Part shown: positions 24,295-33,077 of the stretch, in pieces
Numbering within the stretch: position 1 is the first letter of the stretch
Layout: each line of letters begins with the position of its first letter
Assembly: GCA_023432465.1 (NCBI GenBank)
Contig: JAEYUO010000095.1
Location: 1 to 64,000 of the forward strand
Length of the DNA stretch: 64,000 nucleotides
Source: Planctomycetota bacterium
GTDB taxonomy: Bacteria; Planctomycetota; Phycisphaerae; Phycisphaerales; UBA1924
Reading direction: 5' to 3'
Made by a program: the position numbers and the translations under genes
The notes under the pieces: model-generated
Database searches by the model: none
Told to the model about the DNA's origin: nothing
Seen by the model: the letters and a program-made list of their open reading frames with translations, nothing else

Positions 24295-26289
24295 GTGGCC
24301 GATACGCGGGGCATCCGAGCCGGGCGAGCCTTCGTTGAGCTGGGCGTCAGCGACAAGCTGACGGCTGGACTGAAGGCGGCCCAGAAGAAGCTCGAAGCCT
24401 TCGGCGCGGGGCTGAAGTCCGTTGGCACCAAGATGGCGGGCATCGGTGTCGCGGCGATCACCGCGCTGCTCGGAACCGCGAAGGTGTTCTCTGATTCTGG
24501 CGATGCCCTCGACAAGATGAGCGCCCGCACGGGCGTGAGCGTTGAGGCCCTCAGCGAGCTCGGTTACGCCGCCGACCTCTCCGGCACGGACATGGAGACG
24601 CTGGAGAGCGGCCTCCGCGTCATGCAGAAGACGCTCACGGAGGCTTCGCAAGGGTCCAAGGGAGCGAACGAGGCCCTCGCGCGGCTGGGACTGACGGTTC
24701 AGGACCTCGCCAAGCTGTCGCCCGACGAGCAGTTCAAGCTGCTGGCCGATCGGATCTCACAGATCCAAGACCCGGCGCTCCGGGCCGCGATGGCGATGGA
24801 ACTCTTCGGCAAGGCGGGGACCAAGCTCCTGCCGCTCATGGCCGACGGAGCCGCGGGTATCAATGAGATGCAGGAGCAGGCCCGCAAGCTCGGGCTGACG
24901 GTCAGCGGCGAGACTGCTCGTGACGCGGCGGAGCTCAACGACGCGCTGGGCACGCTCTGGAAGGTGCTGAAGCAGGGCGTCTTCACTATCGGCGGGGCGC
25001 TCGCACCGACGATCAAGGACCTGACCGAGCGGATCACGCGGATCGTCGTGAGCGCCACGGCGTGGGTGAAGGCGAACAAGGAGACGGTGGTCTGGGCCCT
25101 CAAAGTCGCGGCCGCCGTGGCAGTCGCGGGTATCGCGATCGTGGGTCTGGGCTACATCATCTCCGGCATCGGCGCGGCGCTCGGCATTGTCGCCGCCGTC
25201 ATCGGTGGGATCGGCACGGCGTTCAGCTTGATCGGAGCCGCGATCGGCGCGGTGCTCACGCCGGTGGGCCTGACCATCGCCGCGATCGTGGCGCTGGGCG
25301 GCACGCTGCTGGTCGTCACCGGCGCGGGTGGCGAGGCGCTGTCGTGGCTCGCGGAGAAGTTCACCGAGCTGCGTGACTGGGTCGGGAAGGTCGTCGGCGG
25401 CATCTCCGACGCCCTCGCGGCCGGCGACATCGCGCTGGCCGCAGAGATCCTGTGGCTGTCGCTCAAGGTGATCTGGCAGCAGGGCGTCGCGGCGCTGAAC
25501 AAGGCGTGGCTGGGGGCGAAGGAGTTCTTCGTCTCGACCGCGTACTCGATGTGGTACGGGGCGCTGGCTGCTGCTGAGATTGTCCTCCACGCACTCGAGG
25601 TCGCGTGGATCGAGACGACCGCCTTCCTGTCAAAGACCTGGACCAACTTCGCCACGGGCTTCCAGATGATTTGGGAGGAAGCCTCGTCCTGGGTCGCCAA
25701 GCGGATGCTGGAGATTCAAGGGCTGTTCGATGACGGGCTCGACGTGGACGCCGCCAAGAAGGCGGTGGACCAGCAACTCGAGTCCCGGCTCGTCGAACTG
25801 GAGAACGCTGCCCAACAGTCGGTGACCGCCCGAGACAAGGAACGCGAGGCCCAGCGCCGCGACGCCGCCGCGATGCACGAAGCGACGCTCGCGGGCATCG
25901 GCCAAGACTTCGAGAACGCGCAGGAGGCCCTGCGCAAGGACACAGCCGCAGGACTCGCCGAGTCGCAGGCCGCGCTCGATGCCGCCAAGCAGAAGCTGGC
26001 CGCCGCGATCGAGGAGGCTCGCAAGAAGCGCGAGACCGCCGATGCCGAGAAGGGACCGGGTCGTCCGCAGCGTGACCTGCTGGCCGACTTCGAGGACCGG
26101 CTGTCGGGACTCGGCGCTGCCATCGGCAAGGGCATCAGCGTCACCGGTACGTTCAGTTCGGCGGCCGTCTCGGGGCTTGGCACTGGTGGCGATGCCGCTG
26201 AACGTACGGCCACCGCGACGGAAGCGACAGCCAAGAACACCAAGCGTCTGCTGGATGCCAGCGTGGATAACGGACTGCGGTTCGCCTGA
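24295..26289 (+). CDS. Tape measure protein
   Basis: About 664 aa. The N-terminus is coiled-coil-like (ELGVSDKLTAGLKAAQKKLE). A long central hydrophobic Gly/Ala/Ile/Val block (about residues 255-350) has several membrane-like helices (GIAIVGLGYIISGIGAALGI). The last third is a Lys/Glu/Ala coiled coil. This is the classic layout of siphovirus tape measures, which set tail length and enter the host envelope. A GTG start was preferred over the TTG 6 nt upstream. Confidence 0.85.
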   Translation: MADTRGIRAGRAFVELGVSDKLTAGLKAAQKKLEAFGAGLKSVGTKMAGIGVAAITALLGTAKVFSDSGDALDKMSARTGVSVEALSELGYAADLSGTDMETLESGLRVMQKTLTEASQGSKGANEALARLGLTVQDLAKLSPDEQFKLLADRISQIQDPALRAAMAMELFGKAGTKLLPLMADGAAGINEMQEQARKLGLTVSGETARDAAELNDALGTLWKVLKQGVFTIGGALAPTIKDLTERITRIVVSATAWVKANKETVVWALKVAAAVAVAGIAIVGLGYIISGIGAALGIVAAVIGGIGTAFSLIGAAIGAVLTPVGLTIAAIVALGGTLLVVTGAGGEALSWLAEKFTELRDWVGKVVGGISDALAAGDIALAAEILWLSLKVIWQQGVAALNKAWLGAKEFFVSTAYSMWYGALAAAEIVLHALEVAWIETTAFLSKTWTNFATGFQMIWEEASSWVAKRMLEIQGLFDDGLDVDAAKKAVDQQLESRLVELENAAQQSVTARDKEREAQRRDAAAMHEATLAGIGQDFENAQEALRKDTAAGLAESQAALDAAKQKLAAAIEEARKKRETADAEKGPGRPQRDLLADFEDRLSGLGAAIGKGISVTGTFSSAAVSGLGTGGDAAERTATATEATAKNTKRLLDASVDNGLRFA

Positions 26290-26319
26290 TCCCCACTCCA
26301 AGAAAGGAGTTCATCACTC

Positions 26320-27138
26320 GTGCCGGTTGAGGTCTTTGAGAAGTTCGAGAGCCGCCGCTCCAACAAGGCGAACCAAGCATCGCAGTCGTCTGCGGAGCTC
26401 GGCTACATCGTGCGCGGCACCGCGGATGATCTCGTGGCCCGCAACGCGGCGCAGACTGCTTCGCCCGCGACCTACGACAGCCTCGCCAGGCAGAACGTAC
26501 AGATCGAACCGCTCGGGCCGCAGCTCTGGGACGTGACCGTTCGCTACGGCTCCAGCGATAGCGGCGGGAACCCCACGCCCAGCGAGTCTTCGTTCAATTT
26601 CGAGACCGGCGGCGGCACCCAGCACATCACACAGAGCAAGGACACGGTGCAGGCGCGGGCGGCATCCGGATCGACCGCACCGGACTTTGGTGGCGCGATC
26701 GGCGTGACCGCCGACGGCGTTGACGGCGTGGACATCACCGTGCCCGTCTACCAGTTCTCTGAGACCCACTACTTCAGCGATGCGCAGGTGACCGGGGCGT
26801 ACAAGGGCGCGATCTTCAGTTGCACCGGCAAGACGAACGCCGGCGCGTTCAAGGGCTTTGCACCCGGCGAGGTGCTATTCCTCGGTGCGACGGGTTCAAA
26901 GCGTGGCGACGGTCCCGACGACGACTGGGAGATCACCTTCCGGTTCGCGGCCAGCCCAAACGAGACAGGCCTCTCGGTTGGCTCAATCACGGGCATCAAC
27001 AAGAAGGGGTGGGAGTACCTGTGGGTCCGGTACGCCGACGCGGAGGACACCGGGTCCGGCGCGATCATCAAGAAACCCATCGCGGCCTATGTCGAGCGCG
27101 TGTATGACGACGCCAACTTTGGAGCACTGGGGATCTGA
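26320..27138 (+). CDS. Tail-tip region protein, unknown function
   Basis: The 272-aa protein follows the tape measure with an AAGGAG site. It is beta-rich, with several Gly/Ser/Thr stretches (GSSDSGGNPTPSESSFNF) and 'YVERVYDDANFGALGI' at its end. Late-operon position after the tape measure suggests a distal tail or baseplate role. No family is recognised. Confidence 0.5.
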   Translation: MPVEVFEKFESRRSNKANQASQSSAELGYIVRGTADDLVARNAAQTASPATYDSLARQNVQIEPLGPQLWDVTVRYGSSDSGGNPTPSESSFNFETGGGTQHITQSKDTVQARAASGSTAPDFGGAIGVTADGVDGVDITVPVYQFSETHYFSDAQVTGAYKGAIFSCTGKTNAGAFKGFAPGEVLFLGATGSKRGDGPDDDWEITFRFAASPNETGLSVGSITGINKKGWEYLWVRYADAEDTGSGAIIKKPIAAYVERVYDDANFGALGI

Positions 27139-27150
27139 GTCCCTTCAACC

Positions 27151-28185
27151 ATGCCTGACGACCTCCGCAAAGTCCGATCCGGTGATCCACTCCGCCTCCC
27201 CGCGGGCGCGTACAACGCGTTCGTCGATGCGGCCGTGGATCTGCGCCGGCGTCAAGGTCGCGGTGAGGCCGTCGCCGGCCCGCTTATGGAATCTGCACAG
27301 CGTGGCATCGTGCTGGTGCGCAACGACTCCGGCGACGAGATCGAGCCGTATCACGCGCTGGCGATCACCGGCGTGCTCGTCGAACCCGGCGAGGACGACC
27401 AGGAGCGAACCTTCCAGAGCCGCACACCGCTGACGGGCGACATCGCCACGGAGGAAACCGCCGGTCCTGCGTTCGTCGTCGCACTCCAGCCCATCAAGCC
27501 CAACACGCTCGGGCGCTGTGTGCTCACGGGCGTGACGGTGGCGCGGGTGTTTATCACCAACGAGACCGACACCACATGCGAGCTCGCGGCCGAGGAGACG
27601 GTGCTCGCCAGCACGCCCATGGGCGGCATCCCGATCCTCTGGAAGGAAGACGGCACTGGCGAGAAGTGGGCGGTGCTTGAACTCGGCCGCTCTTCGCCCG
27701 GGCGCGTGACTGCGATCCTCGGCGCGGCCCAGGCGATCCCCACCGAACGCAACCGCTGGCGCTATCCGTGGGTGGAAGCCCAGATTGATGGCAACCCCGG
27801 CAGCGAGACCTATCTCCGGTACGTGCCCATCGAAGGTGGCCTGTCGTCCCAGCTCGCCAGCGGCGGTGAAGACCCTACGCGTCTGGCACTCAACCGATTC
27901 GAAGCCCACCACATGAACGACTCCGAGCCCGGCTCCGGATTCGGCGGCCTGCTCGGGCTGGGGCCAGTGTGCGAGTTGCCGGGCGTGCTCCCCAAGTGCC
28001 CGCCCGCGCGGTCGCTCAAACCCAAGCTCGTGCCGATCCCCGAGGGCGTGTGCGTGCAGCTCACCTGCGAGCGTAACAGCAAGGGCAAGCCGGTGTGGGT
28101 CTTCGAGGCCATGAGCCTGATCGAGATCGCCGACCCCGCCGACGAGGATCGCAAGTTCAACCTCTACATCGGAGGTGCCGAATGA
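27151..28185 (+). CDS. Late phage protein, unknown function (tail-associated)
   Basis: The 344-aa protein starts with 'LRKVRSGDPLRLPAGAYNAFVDAAVDLR', a pattern seen in phage structural proteins of this position, and is rich in beta strands. It continues with 'ILGAAQAIPTERNRWRYPWVEAQ' and a Cys/Pro-containing segment (CELPGVLPKCPP). It is coupled to the next gene by a 4-bp overlap. A structural or tail-fibre-associated role is likely, but I cannot name it. Confidence 0.5.
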   Translation: MPDDLRKVRSGDPLRLPAGAYNAFVDAAVDLRRRQGRGEAVAGPLMESAQRGIVLVRNDSGDEIEPYHALAITGVLVEPGEDDQERTFQSRTPLTGDIATEETAGPAFVVALQPIKPNTLGRCVLTGVTVARVFITNETDTTCELAAEETVLASTPMGGIPILWKEDGTGEKWAVLELGRSSPGRVTAILGAAQAIPTERNRWRYPWVEAQIDGNPGSETYLRYVPIEGGLSSQLASGGEDPTRLALNRFEAHHMNDSEPGSGFGGLLGLGPVCELPGVLPKCPPARSLKPKLVPIPEGVCVQLTCERNSKGKPVWVFEAMSLIEIADPADEDRKFNLYIGGAE

Positions 28186-28775
28186 CGCCCCCCCCGACCC
28201 CGACGATTCTCGACACTCGCCGCGAGAAAGAACGAGCCAAGTACGTGGCGCTCGCGGCCAAGCCAGGCTCGACGTACGGCTCGACCAACCACGGCAAACT
28301 CGCTGTCCCCATCATCCAGAAGTGCAAGCCGAGGTTTGTCGTGGACTTCGGATGCGGCCGCAACGACCTTGTGCGGGACCTGCGCCGGCTGGGGATCGAC
28401 GGGCTTGGCGTGGACTTCGCATTCCCGGATGCCGACCTCGTGCGTCCCATGCACAGCACCACGCTGCACGCGGGCGTGGCGGACGTCGTCACGAGTTTCG
28501 ACGCACTCGAGCATCTGCTCCCCGAGGACGTGGACGCGGTCCTCGCAGAAATGCGCCGTGTGGCCAAGCCGCGCGGCCACTTCGTGTTCTCAATCTGCAC
28601 CCGACCCAGCAAGACCACCATCGCCGGCGAAGGGCTGCACCCGACGGTGCGCCCGCTGGATTGGTGGCTCGACCGCATCGGGCGTGTCGCCACCGTGATC
28701 AACCCGCGGGCGGAGCGGCGATTCATCGTCGGGCGCTTCAAGGCAGGTAGTGATGGGGGGTGCTGCGGTGCGTGA
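28182..28775 (+). CDS. SAM-dependent methyltransferase, class I
   Basis: The 197-aa protein has the class I methyltransferase core: motif I VVDFGCGRND (about 48-57), motif II region LGVDFAFPDA, 'VVTSFDALEHL' (motif IV) and 'GHFVFSI'. The core motif 'DALEHLLPEDVDAVLAEMRRV' is typical of small-molecule or sugar methyltransferases rather than DNA methyltransferases (no DPPY). It overlaps both neighbours. In this position it may modify a surface glycan or protein made by the genes that follow. Confidence 0.75.
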   Translation: MTPPPTPTILDTRREKERAKYVALAAKPGSTYGSTNHGKLAVPIIQKCKPRFVVDFGCGRNDLVRDLRRLGIDGLGVDFAFPDADLVRPMHSTTLHAGVADVVTSFDALEHLLPEDVDAVLAEMRRVAKPRGHFVFSICTRPSKTTIAGEGLHPTVRPLDWWLDRIGRVATVINPRAERRFIVGRFKAGSDGGCCGA

Positions 28776-29664
28776 GAACCAGTCTGACATTGCGGCGCTG
28801 CAAGCAGGGCTCAAGGCGAAGAAGCCCGCCAAGGACGGCCTTCGCCTCTACACCGCCGACTTCGATTCTGTGTCGCTCGGCGGGTTCTACCGCGGGCGTT
28901 CGGCGTTCCTGATCCTGTCGGGGCCGTCGCTCACGCAGCTCGATCTCTCGGCGCTCAACAAGCGCGGCATCGTCACGATGGCCGTGAACAACGCCTGGGC
29001 GGTGCATCGCCCGACGCTGTGGACCTGCGTCGACGATCCCGGCCGCTTCATCGATACCGGTTGGAAGGACCCGGGCATCTTGAAGTTCGTGCCCACGTGC
29101 ATGTGGGACAAGCGGCTCCGCATTCAGGGCGTTGACGGCGCGATGCGCAACAGCGCGTTCCGGGTCCGGCAGATGCCCAGCGTCATGCTCTTCCGTCGCG
29201 CGGATCACTTCGACCATGAGCGGTTCCTGACCGGAGACAGCGTCCCGTGGGGCAACGACGCCAAGAACCCCGACTCTTTGGGCATCACCGGCAAGCGCTC
29301 GGTCATGCTCGTGGCACTCCGCCTCCTGCACTACCTCGGCTTCGGCACGGTGTATCTGCTGGGCTGCGACTTCAAGATGGCCGAGGACCGCAAATACGCC
29401 TTCGCCGAGAACCGGGCCGCCAACGCGATCCGGCACAACAACGTGCTCTATGACTCGCTAGCACGTCGCTTCGAGGCTCTCAAGCCGCACTTCGAGAAGC
29501 ACCGCTTCCGCGTGGTGAACTGCTCACCCGGCAGCGAACTGCACGTCTTCGAGCGCATGGAGTTCGCCGACGCCGTCGCGGCCGCGTCCGCCGAGTGCGG
29601 CAAGCAAGTCAACACGCAGGGCTGGTACGAGCCGAATGTGAAACCTCAGGAGGCCGCACGATGA
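28753..29664 (+). CDS. DUF115-like glycosyltransferase-type protein
   Basis: About 303 aa. The core 'LILSGPSLTQLDLSALNKRG', 'VTMAVNNAW..HRPTLWTCVDDP' and 'VYLLGCDFKMAEDRKYAF' matches the DUF115/6-hydroxymethylpterin-like Rossmann family, which includes Maf flagellin glycosyltransferases and phage relatives. It probably binds a nucleotide sugar. Start codon is uncertain (GTG one codon upstream). It sits in the overlapping set of methyltransferase, Ser-rich Hint protein and two glycosyltransferases. Confidence 0.6.
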   Translation: MGGAAVRENQSDIAALQAGLKAKKPAKDGLRLYTADFDSVSLGGFYRGRSAFLILSGPSLTQLDLSALNKRGIVTMAVNNAWAVHRPTLWTCVDDPGRFIDTGWKDPGILKFVPTCMWDKRLRIQGVDGAMRNSAFRVRQMPSVMLFRRADHFDHERFLTGDSVPWGNDAKNPDSLGITGKRSVMLVALRLLHYLGFGTVYLLGCDFKMAEDRKYAFAENRAANAIRHNNVLYDSLARRFEALKPHFEKHRFRVVNCSPGSELHVFERMEFADAVAAASAECGKQVNTQGWYEPNVKPQEAAR

Positions 29665-31163
29665 GCGACGGCCCCACACGCTACTACCTCTATATCCCGG
29701 TCTGGGCCACGGGCCGCGCTCCGCAGGGAGGCGGCTCGAGCAACTACTCGACGCCGTCGGAGTCGCCCGACTCTTCGTACAGCACCTATTCGACGCCCAC
29801 CAGCACGCCGAGCATGCCGCCGAGCTACTCGACGACGGGTGATGTGATCTACACGACCGGGCCGGGCGGCACGCCGACGCTGACGTTCTACACCACCGAT
29901 GCGTTCACCAGCAACACGCCGGGGACGACGCACACGCCGTCAAGCACGCCGAGTGATACGCCGTCGAGCAGCGGTGGCATGTCATCCACGGGAATGTCGA
30001 GCAGCGGCGGCTCCAGCGGCATGAGCAGTTCCGGCGGCGGCAGTTCCTCCGGCATGAGTTCGTCGGGCACTTCGTCGGGCATGAGTTCCGGGGCGTCCAG
30101 CGGGATGTCGTCGGGCGCGAGTTCCGGCATGTCCTCGGGCGGGTCCTCCGGAGGGTCGTCCGGAGGGGGCAGTTCCGGCGGCGGCTCGTCGGGCGGGGGC
30201 GGGTCCAGTGGCGGCGGAAGCGGCCCGGGCGGCTCGGGTCCCGGAGGCTCCGGCCCTGGCGGTTCTGGGCCGGGAGGGTCGGGCCCTGGGGGAAGCGGGC
30301 CGGGCGGATCTGGCCCCGGTGGCTCCGGCCCTGGCTCCAACTGCGTACTGGCCGGGACGCCGGTGCGGCTGGCCTCGGGCCAGACCGTGCCGATCGAGCG
30401 TCTCAAGCCGGGCGATCGCGTCGCGGCGCTCGATGTGGCGGGCCTCGATCGAGATGTGCCGTGGCGAGCGCAGTACCAGTGGCTGCGCCAGCGAGCCGAA
30501 GCGGTGCTCACGCCGGTCACCGGCTCCGTGGCCAGCGTCAAGGTCGGCACGCACGATGGGTTCATCACCATCAACGGTCGCCTTCGGCTCACGCCCGAGC
30601 ACCCCGTGCTCCTGCGGCGCGGCGATGAGGTCGGGTTTGTGTCGGCGGAGTTTGTGCTCGTCGGCGACTACCTCGTGCGGCACGACCTCAGCGAAGAGCG
30701 CGTCGAAACGATCAGCCGCGCCGGCGACCGCGTCACCACGGTCGCGGTGCATGTGCCCGGCCTCAACGTGTTCCTCGCCGACGGCGTGTGGGTCCACAAC
30801 GACATGCCTGCGACGCAGGCCACCGGATCGGGATCGGCCTCTGGTTCGGGCTCCGGTTCTGGCTCGGGATCAGGCTCGTCCAGCGGCAGCGGGTCGGGTT
30901 CCGGCAGCGGCAAGTCCAGCGGCTCGTCCATGTCGAGTTCTGGAAGCTCGTCGGGGTCCGGAAGCTCGTCTGGATCATCGAGCGGCAGCGGGAGCGAAAG
31001 TGGCTCGGGCCCGCCCGGCTCAGGCTCGGGGTCCGGCAGCGCCCAGCAGTCCGTGGCGCTCGGTGAGGGTGCATCGTCATTCATCGAGGGCGGCATGGAG
31101 GGTGTGCCTCCCGCGAAGTGGCAGCAGAGCAGTGTGAGCAGCGAAGAGGAGGTGAAGGCGTGA
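29661..31163 (+). CDS. Ser/Gly-rich surface protein with Hint (intein-like) autoprocessing domain
   Basis: The 500-aa protein has three parts. Residues about 30-225 are low-complexity: Ser/Thr/Pro-rich, then SSGM/SSG repeats, then GPGGS repeats. Residues 228-380 form a Hint domain: Cys228 in CVLAGTPVRL, 'IERLKPGDRVAALD', 'LRLTPEHPVLLRRG' and the terminal block 'VPGLNVFLADGVWVHN' ending His379-Asn380. The next residue is Asp381 instead of Cys/Ser/Thr, which favours cleavage rather than protein splicing, as in BIL domains. A second Ser/Gly repeat tail follows. Adjacent glycosyltransferases may decorate the serines. Confidence 0.8.
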   Translation: MSDGPTRYYLYIPVWATGRAPQGGGSSNYSTPSESPDSSYSTYSTPTSTPSMPPSYSTTGDVIYTTGPGGTPTLTFYTTDAFTSNTPGTTHTPSSTPSDTPSSSGGMSSTGMSSSGGSSGMSSSGGGSSSGMSSSGTSSGMSSGASSGMSSGASSGMSSGGSSGGSSGGGSSGGGSSGGGGSSGGGSGPGGSGPGGSGPGGSGPGGSGPGGSGPGGSGPGGSGPGSNCVLAGTPVRLASGQTVPIERLKPGDRVAALDVAGLDRDVPWRAQYQWLRQRAEAVLTPVTGSVASVKVGTHDGFITINGRLRLTPEHPVLLRRGDEVGFVSAEFVLVGDYLVRHDLSEERVETISRAGDRVTTVAVHVPGLNVFLADGVWVHNDMPATQATGSGSASGSGSGSGSGSGSSSGSGSGSGSGKSSGSSMSSSGSSSGSGSSSGSSSGSGSESGSGPPGSGSGSGSAQQSVALGEGASSFIEGGMEGVPPAKWQQSSVSSEEEVKA

Positions 31164-31783
31164 TCCCGAAAGTCATCTACACGGCCGACTTGTCCGAGTC
31201 TCCCGACAAGCAACGCCTCACGGCGTGGAAGCACGCGTGGCAGACGCTGCATCCCGAGTGGGACGTCGTCACCATCACGCTCGAGACCAGGCCGCCGATC
31301 CTGAACCACGATCAGTGGCAGCAGACGCTCGATCTCAGCGAGCCCGCGGCATCGGCGGCGCGATTGAACCTACTCCGTTACGAGGTACTGGCCCGCGAAG
31401 GCGGGGTCTTTGTCGATCCCCATCGTCTGCCGCTGAAGCCCCTCGATGAACTCGTTGCAGGCGTGGGCGCGTTCTGCTCCACGATCGCCAGCCACGGCGC
31501 GAGCCGCCCGCACATGCTGTCGCCGTCGGTGCTGGGCGCGACGCGGAACCACCCGATGCTCTGGCACGCGATCCGCGACCTGCCGCACTCGGTGCTGGTC
31601 TATCGCGGCGTGTGGGACCAGAGCGGGCCGGGCTTCCTGACGCGCGTGGTCCGCGACCACGGACACTTCCGCGACGTTGTGCCGTTCCACTGGGCGCTCT
31701 TCGAGCAGGGCGAAGAAGCCGCCAAGGCCCACGGCGGGGCGTTCGGGTTCGCCACCGGCAAGACTGCGGAGGTCGCGGCTTGA
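31160..31783 (+). CDS. Glycosyltransferase, TcdA/B-Gly_transf_sug type, degenerate DXD
   Basis: The 207-aa protein has a GT-A-like start 'IPKVIYTADLSESPDKQRL..WK', 'LHPEWDVVTIT', and 'LLRYEVLAREGGVFVDPHRLPLKPLDEL'. The usual DXD metal site in this family is replaced by DPH, so activity may be altered. It starts at GTG overlapping the Hint protein stop and is coupled to a second, intact family member by a TTGA overlap. It may act as a partner or regulatory subunit of that enzyme. Confidence 0.7.
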   Translation: MIPKVIYTADLSESPDKQRLTAWKHAWQTLHPEWDVVTITLETRPPILNHDQWQQTLDLSEPAASAARLNLLRYEVLAREGGVFVDPHRLPLKPLDELVAGVGAFCSTIASHGASRPHMLSPSVLGATRNHPMLWHAIRDLPHSVLVYRGVWDQSGPGFLTRVVRDHGHFRDVVPFHWALFEQGEEAAKAHGGAFGFATGKTAEVAA

Positions 31784-32454
31784 GCACTACCGCCACCCCA
31801 ATCCCGCGGGTCCTGCACCAGATCTGGCTGGGCAAGGGTGAGATGCCCCTGCACCAGCGGCGCTGGCGTCGCCGGTTCGCCGAAATGAACCCGCACTGGG
31901 AGGTGCGGCAGTGGACGGACGACAACCTGCCGCCGATCCTCAACCGCAACGCATGGGCGGCCTGCGGCAACGTCGGCGGCACGCCCGGTTGCGTGATGCG
32001 CTCGGACATCCTGCGGCTGGAACTCCTGGCCCGCTTGGGCGGCGTCTACCTGGACACCGACGTGAAGCCGATCCGTCCACTCGACGAGATGTGCCCGCCC
32101 GAAGTTCGCGCCTGGGCCGCGTGCGAGCAACTCGACATCGTCTCCAACGCGGCGATGGGCTTTCCGGCCAACCACCCGGCGATGTGGCACATGGTGGCGA
32201 TGATCGAAGAGTCGTTCTTCGAGCGCCGGTACGTTGGCGATCAAGCCGGACCGGGGCTCCTCGCTCGCGTGGTCACCCAGTACGACGACGTTGCTCTCTA
32301 CCCGCCCGCGTACTTCCACCCGACCGTCGGGGAGTCGAAATCCAATCCGGACGCCAAGCAGTTCCTCTTGGGCGCACATCTCTTTGCGGGAACGTGGGTC
32401 GAAGCGAACCGGGAGCGGTACGACAAGGTGTGGGCGGCAAACATCCCGTCTTGA
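31780..32454 (+). CDS. Glycosyltransferase with intact DXD motif (Gly_transf_sug family)
   Basis: The 224-aa protein fits the OCH1/TcdB-type sugar-binding DXD family: 'IPRVLHQIWLGKGEMP', 'NPHWEVRQWTDDNLP', 'RSDILRLELLARLGGVYLDTDVKPIRPLD' with the DXD as DTD. It transfers a hexose from a nucleotide sugar. It starts at TTG inside the stop of the preceding gene and is the last gene of the late operon. Likely substrates are the serine-rich protein encoded just upstream, or host glycans. Confidence 0.8.
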   Translation: MSTTATPIPRVLHQIWLGKGEMPLHQRRWRRRFAEMNPHWEVRQWTDDNLPPILNRNAWAACGNVGGTPGCVMRSDILRLELLARLGGVYLDTDVKPIRPLDEMCPPEVRAWAACEQLDIVSNAAMGFPANHPAMWHMVAMIEESFFERRYVGDQAGPGLLARVVTQYDDVALYPPAYFHPTVGESKSNPDAKQFLLGAHLFAGTWVEANRERYDKVWAANIPS

Positions 32455-32487
32455 CGCGAAAGTGCACGCCGCCGCACAACGTTCGGC

Positions 32488-32940
32488 ATGGAAAATACCC
32501 ATGCTCAAGACATCGTCAAGGCCGCTACGGCCCTTCGTGCAAGCCTTCTGGTTGTGATCACCCGGGTCGACGACCTGTGTGATCTCATCGAGCGAGCACC
32601 GCGCACCGAACCAGAAGCGGTCGCAGTTCATGCCGCCGCCGGGTACCAGCTCCGACTCGACCGAGCGACCTACTCGCTTCACTGGGAGACCAGGGTTTGC
32701 GTGCTCGGCCACACAATGGCCTTCGAACTCATGGAACGGCTTTGCCGCCGTCCGAACGAGTACATCCAGATGGACCGATTGATCGACGAGCTCTGGTCAG
32801 GGCCGCGCACGTACTCGACGGTTCGGAGCACTGTGTGCCGGCTCCGAGGAAAACTCCGAGTGGCTGGCATGACCGATTTGGCTGCGATGATCGACGGAGA
32901 CACGCGAGGACACTACAGACTGCGACTCAAGGTCCGCTAG
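32488..32940 (+). CDS. Winged-helix transcriptional regulator (OmpR/PhoB-like DNA-binding domain)
   Basis: The 150-aa protein has an N-terminal helix and a C-terminal winged helix: 'LRLDRATYSLHWETRVCVLGHTMAFELMERL...NEYIQMDRLIDELWSG', 'YSTVRSTVCRLRGKLR', 'GHYRLRL'. This is the trans_reg_C fold without a receiver domain. It stands alone between the phage late operon and the recombinase cassette and may control either. Three CAACAGCT repeats lie directly downstream. Confidence 0.7.
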   Translation: MENTHAQDIVKAATALRASLLVVITRVDDLCDLIERAPRTEPEAVAVHAAAGYQLRLDRATYSLHWETRVCVLGHTMAFELMERLCRRPNEYIQMDRLIDELWSGPRTYSTVRSTVCRLRGKLRVAGMTDLAAMIDGDTRGHYRLRLKVR

Positions 32941-32951
32941 CCCGTGGAGTG

Positions 32952-32992
32952 CAACAGCTTTTCAGCGCGAGTTCAACAGCTGTGCAACAGCT
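32952..32992. repeat. Three CAACAGCT direct repeats upstream of the recombinase
   Basis: CAACAGCT occurs at 32952-32959, 32974-32981 and 32985-32992, the last two 11 bp apart and containing palindromic CAGCTG cores. They lie 85 bp before the recombinase ATG, so they may be operators or recombination half-sites. A similar array (TTCAACGGCTG...CAACCGCTGTGCAAC) occurs at 22554-22582 upstream of the tail chaperone gene. Confidence 0.5.
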
Positions 32993-33077
32993 GCTGCGAT
33001 CTCGTCTGTTACCGTCTCTGCAATCCCGCGTCGCTTCCAGTGCGCATGACAGACGGCACTAACCCCAAAGGCTCCAC

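Noticed and set aside
29990..30340. Tandem DNA repeat or CRISPR-like array in the GPGGS/SSG coding region
   Set aside because: The repetition is at codon level in an open frame with an SD and overlaps, so it is protein low complexity.
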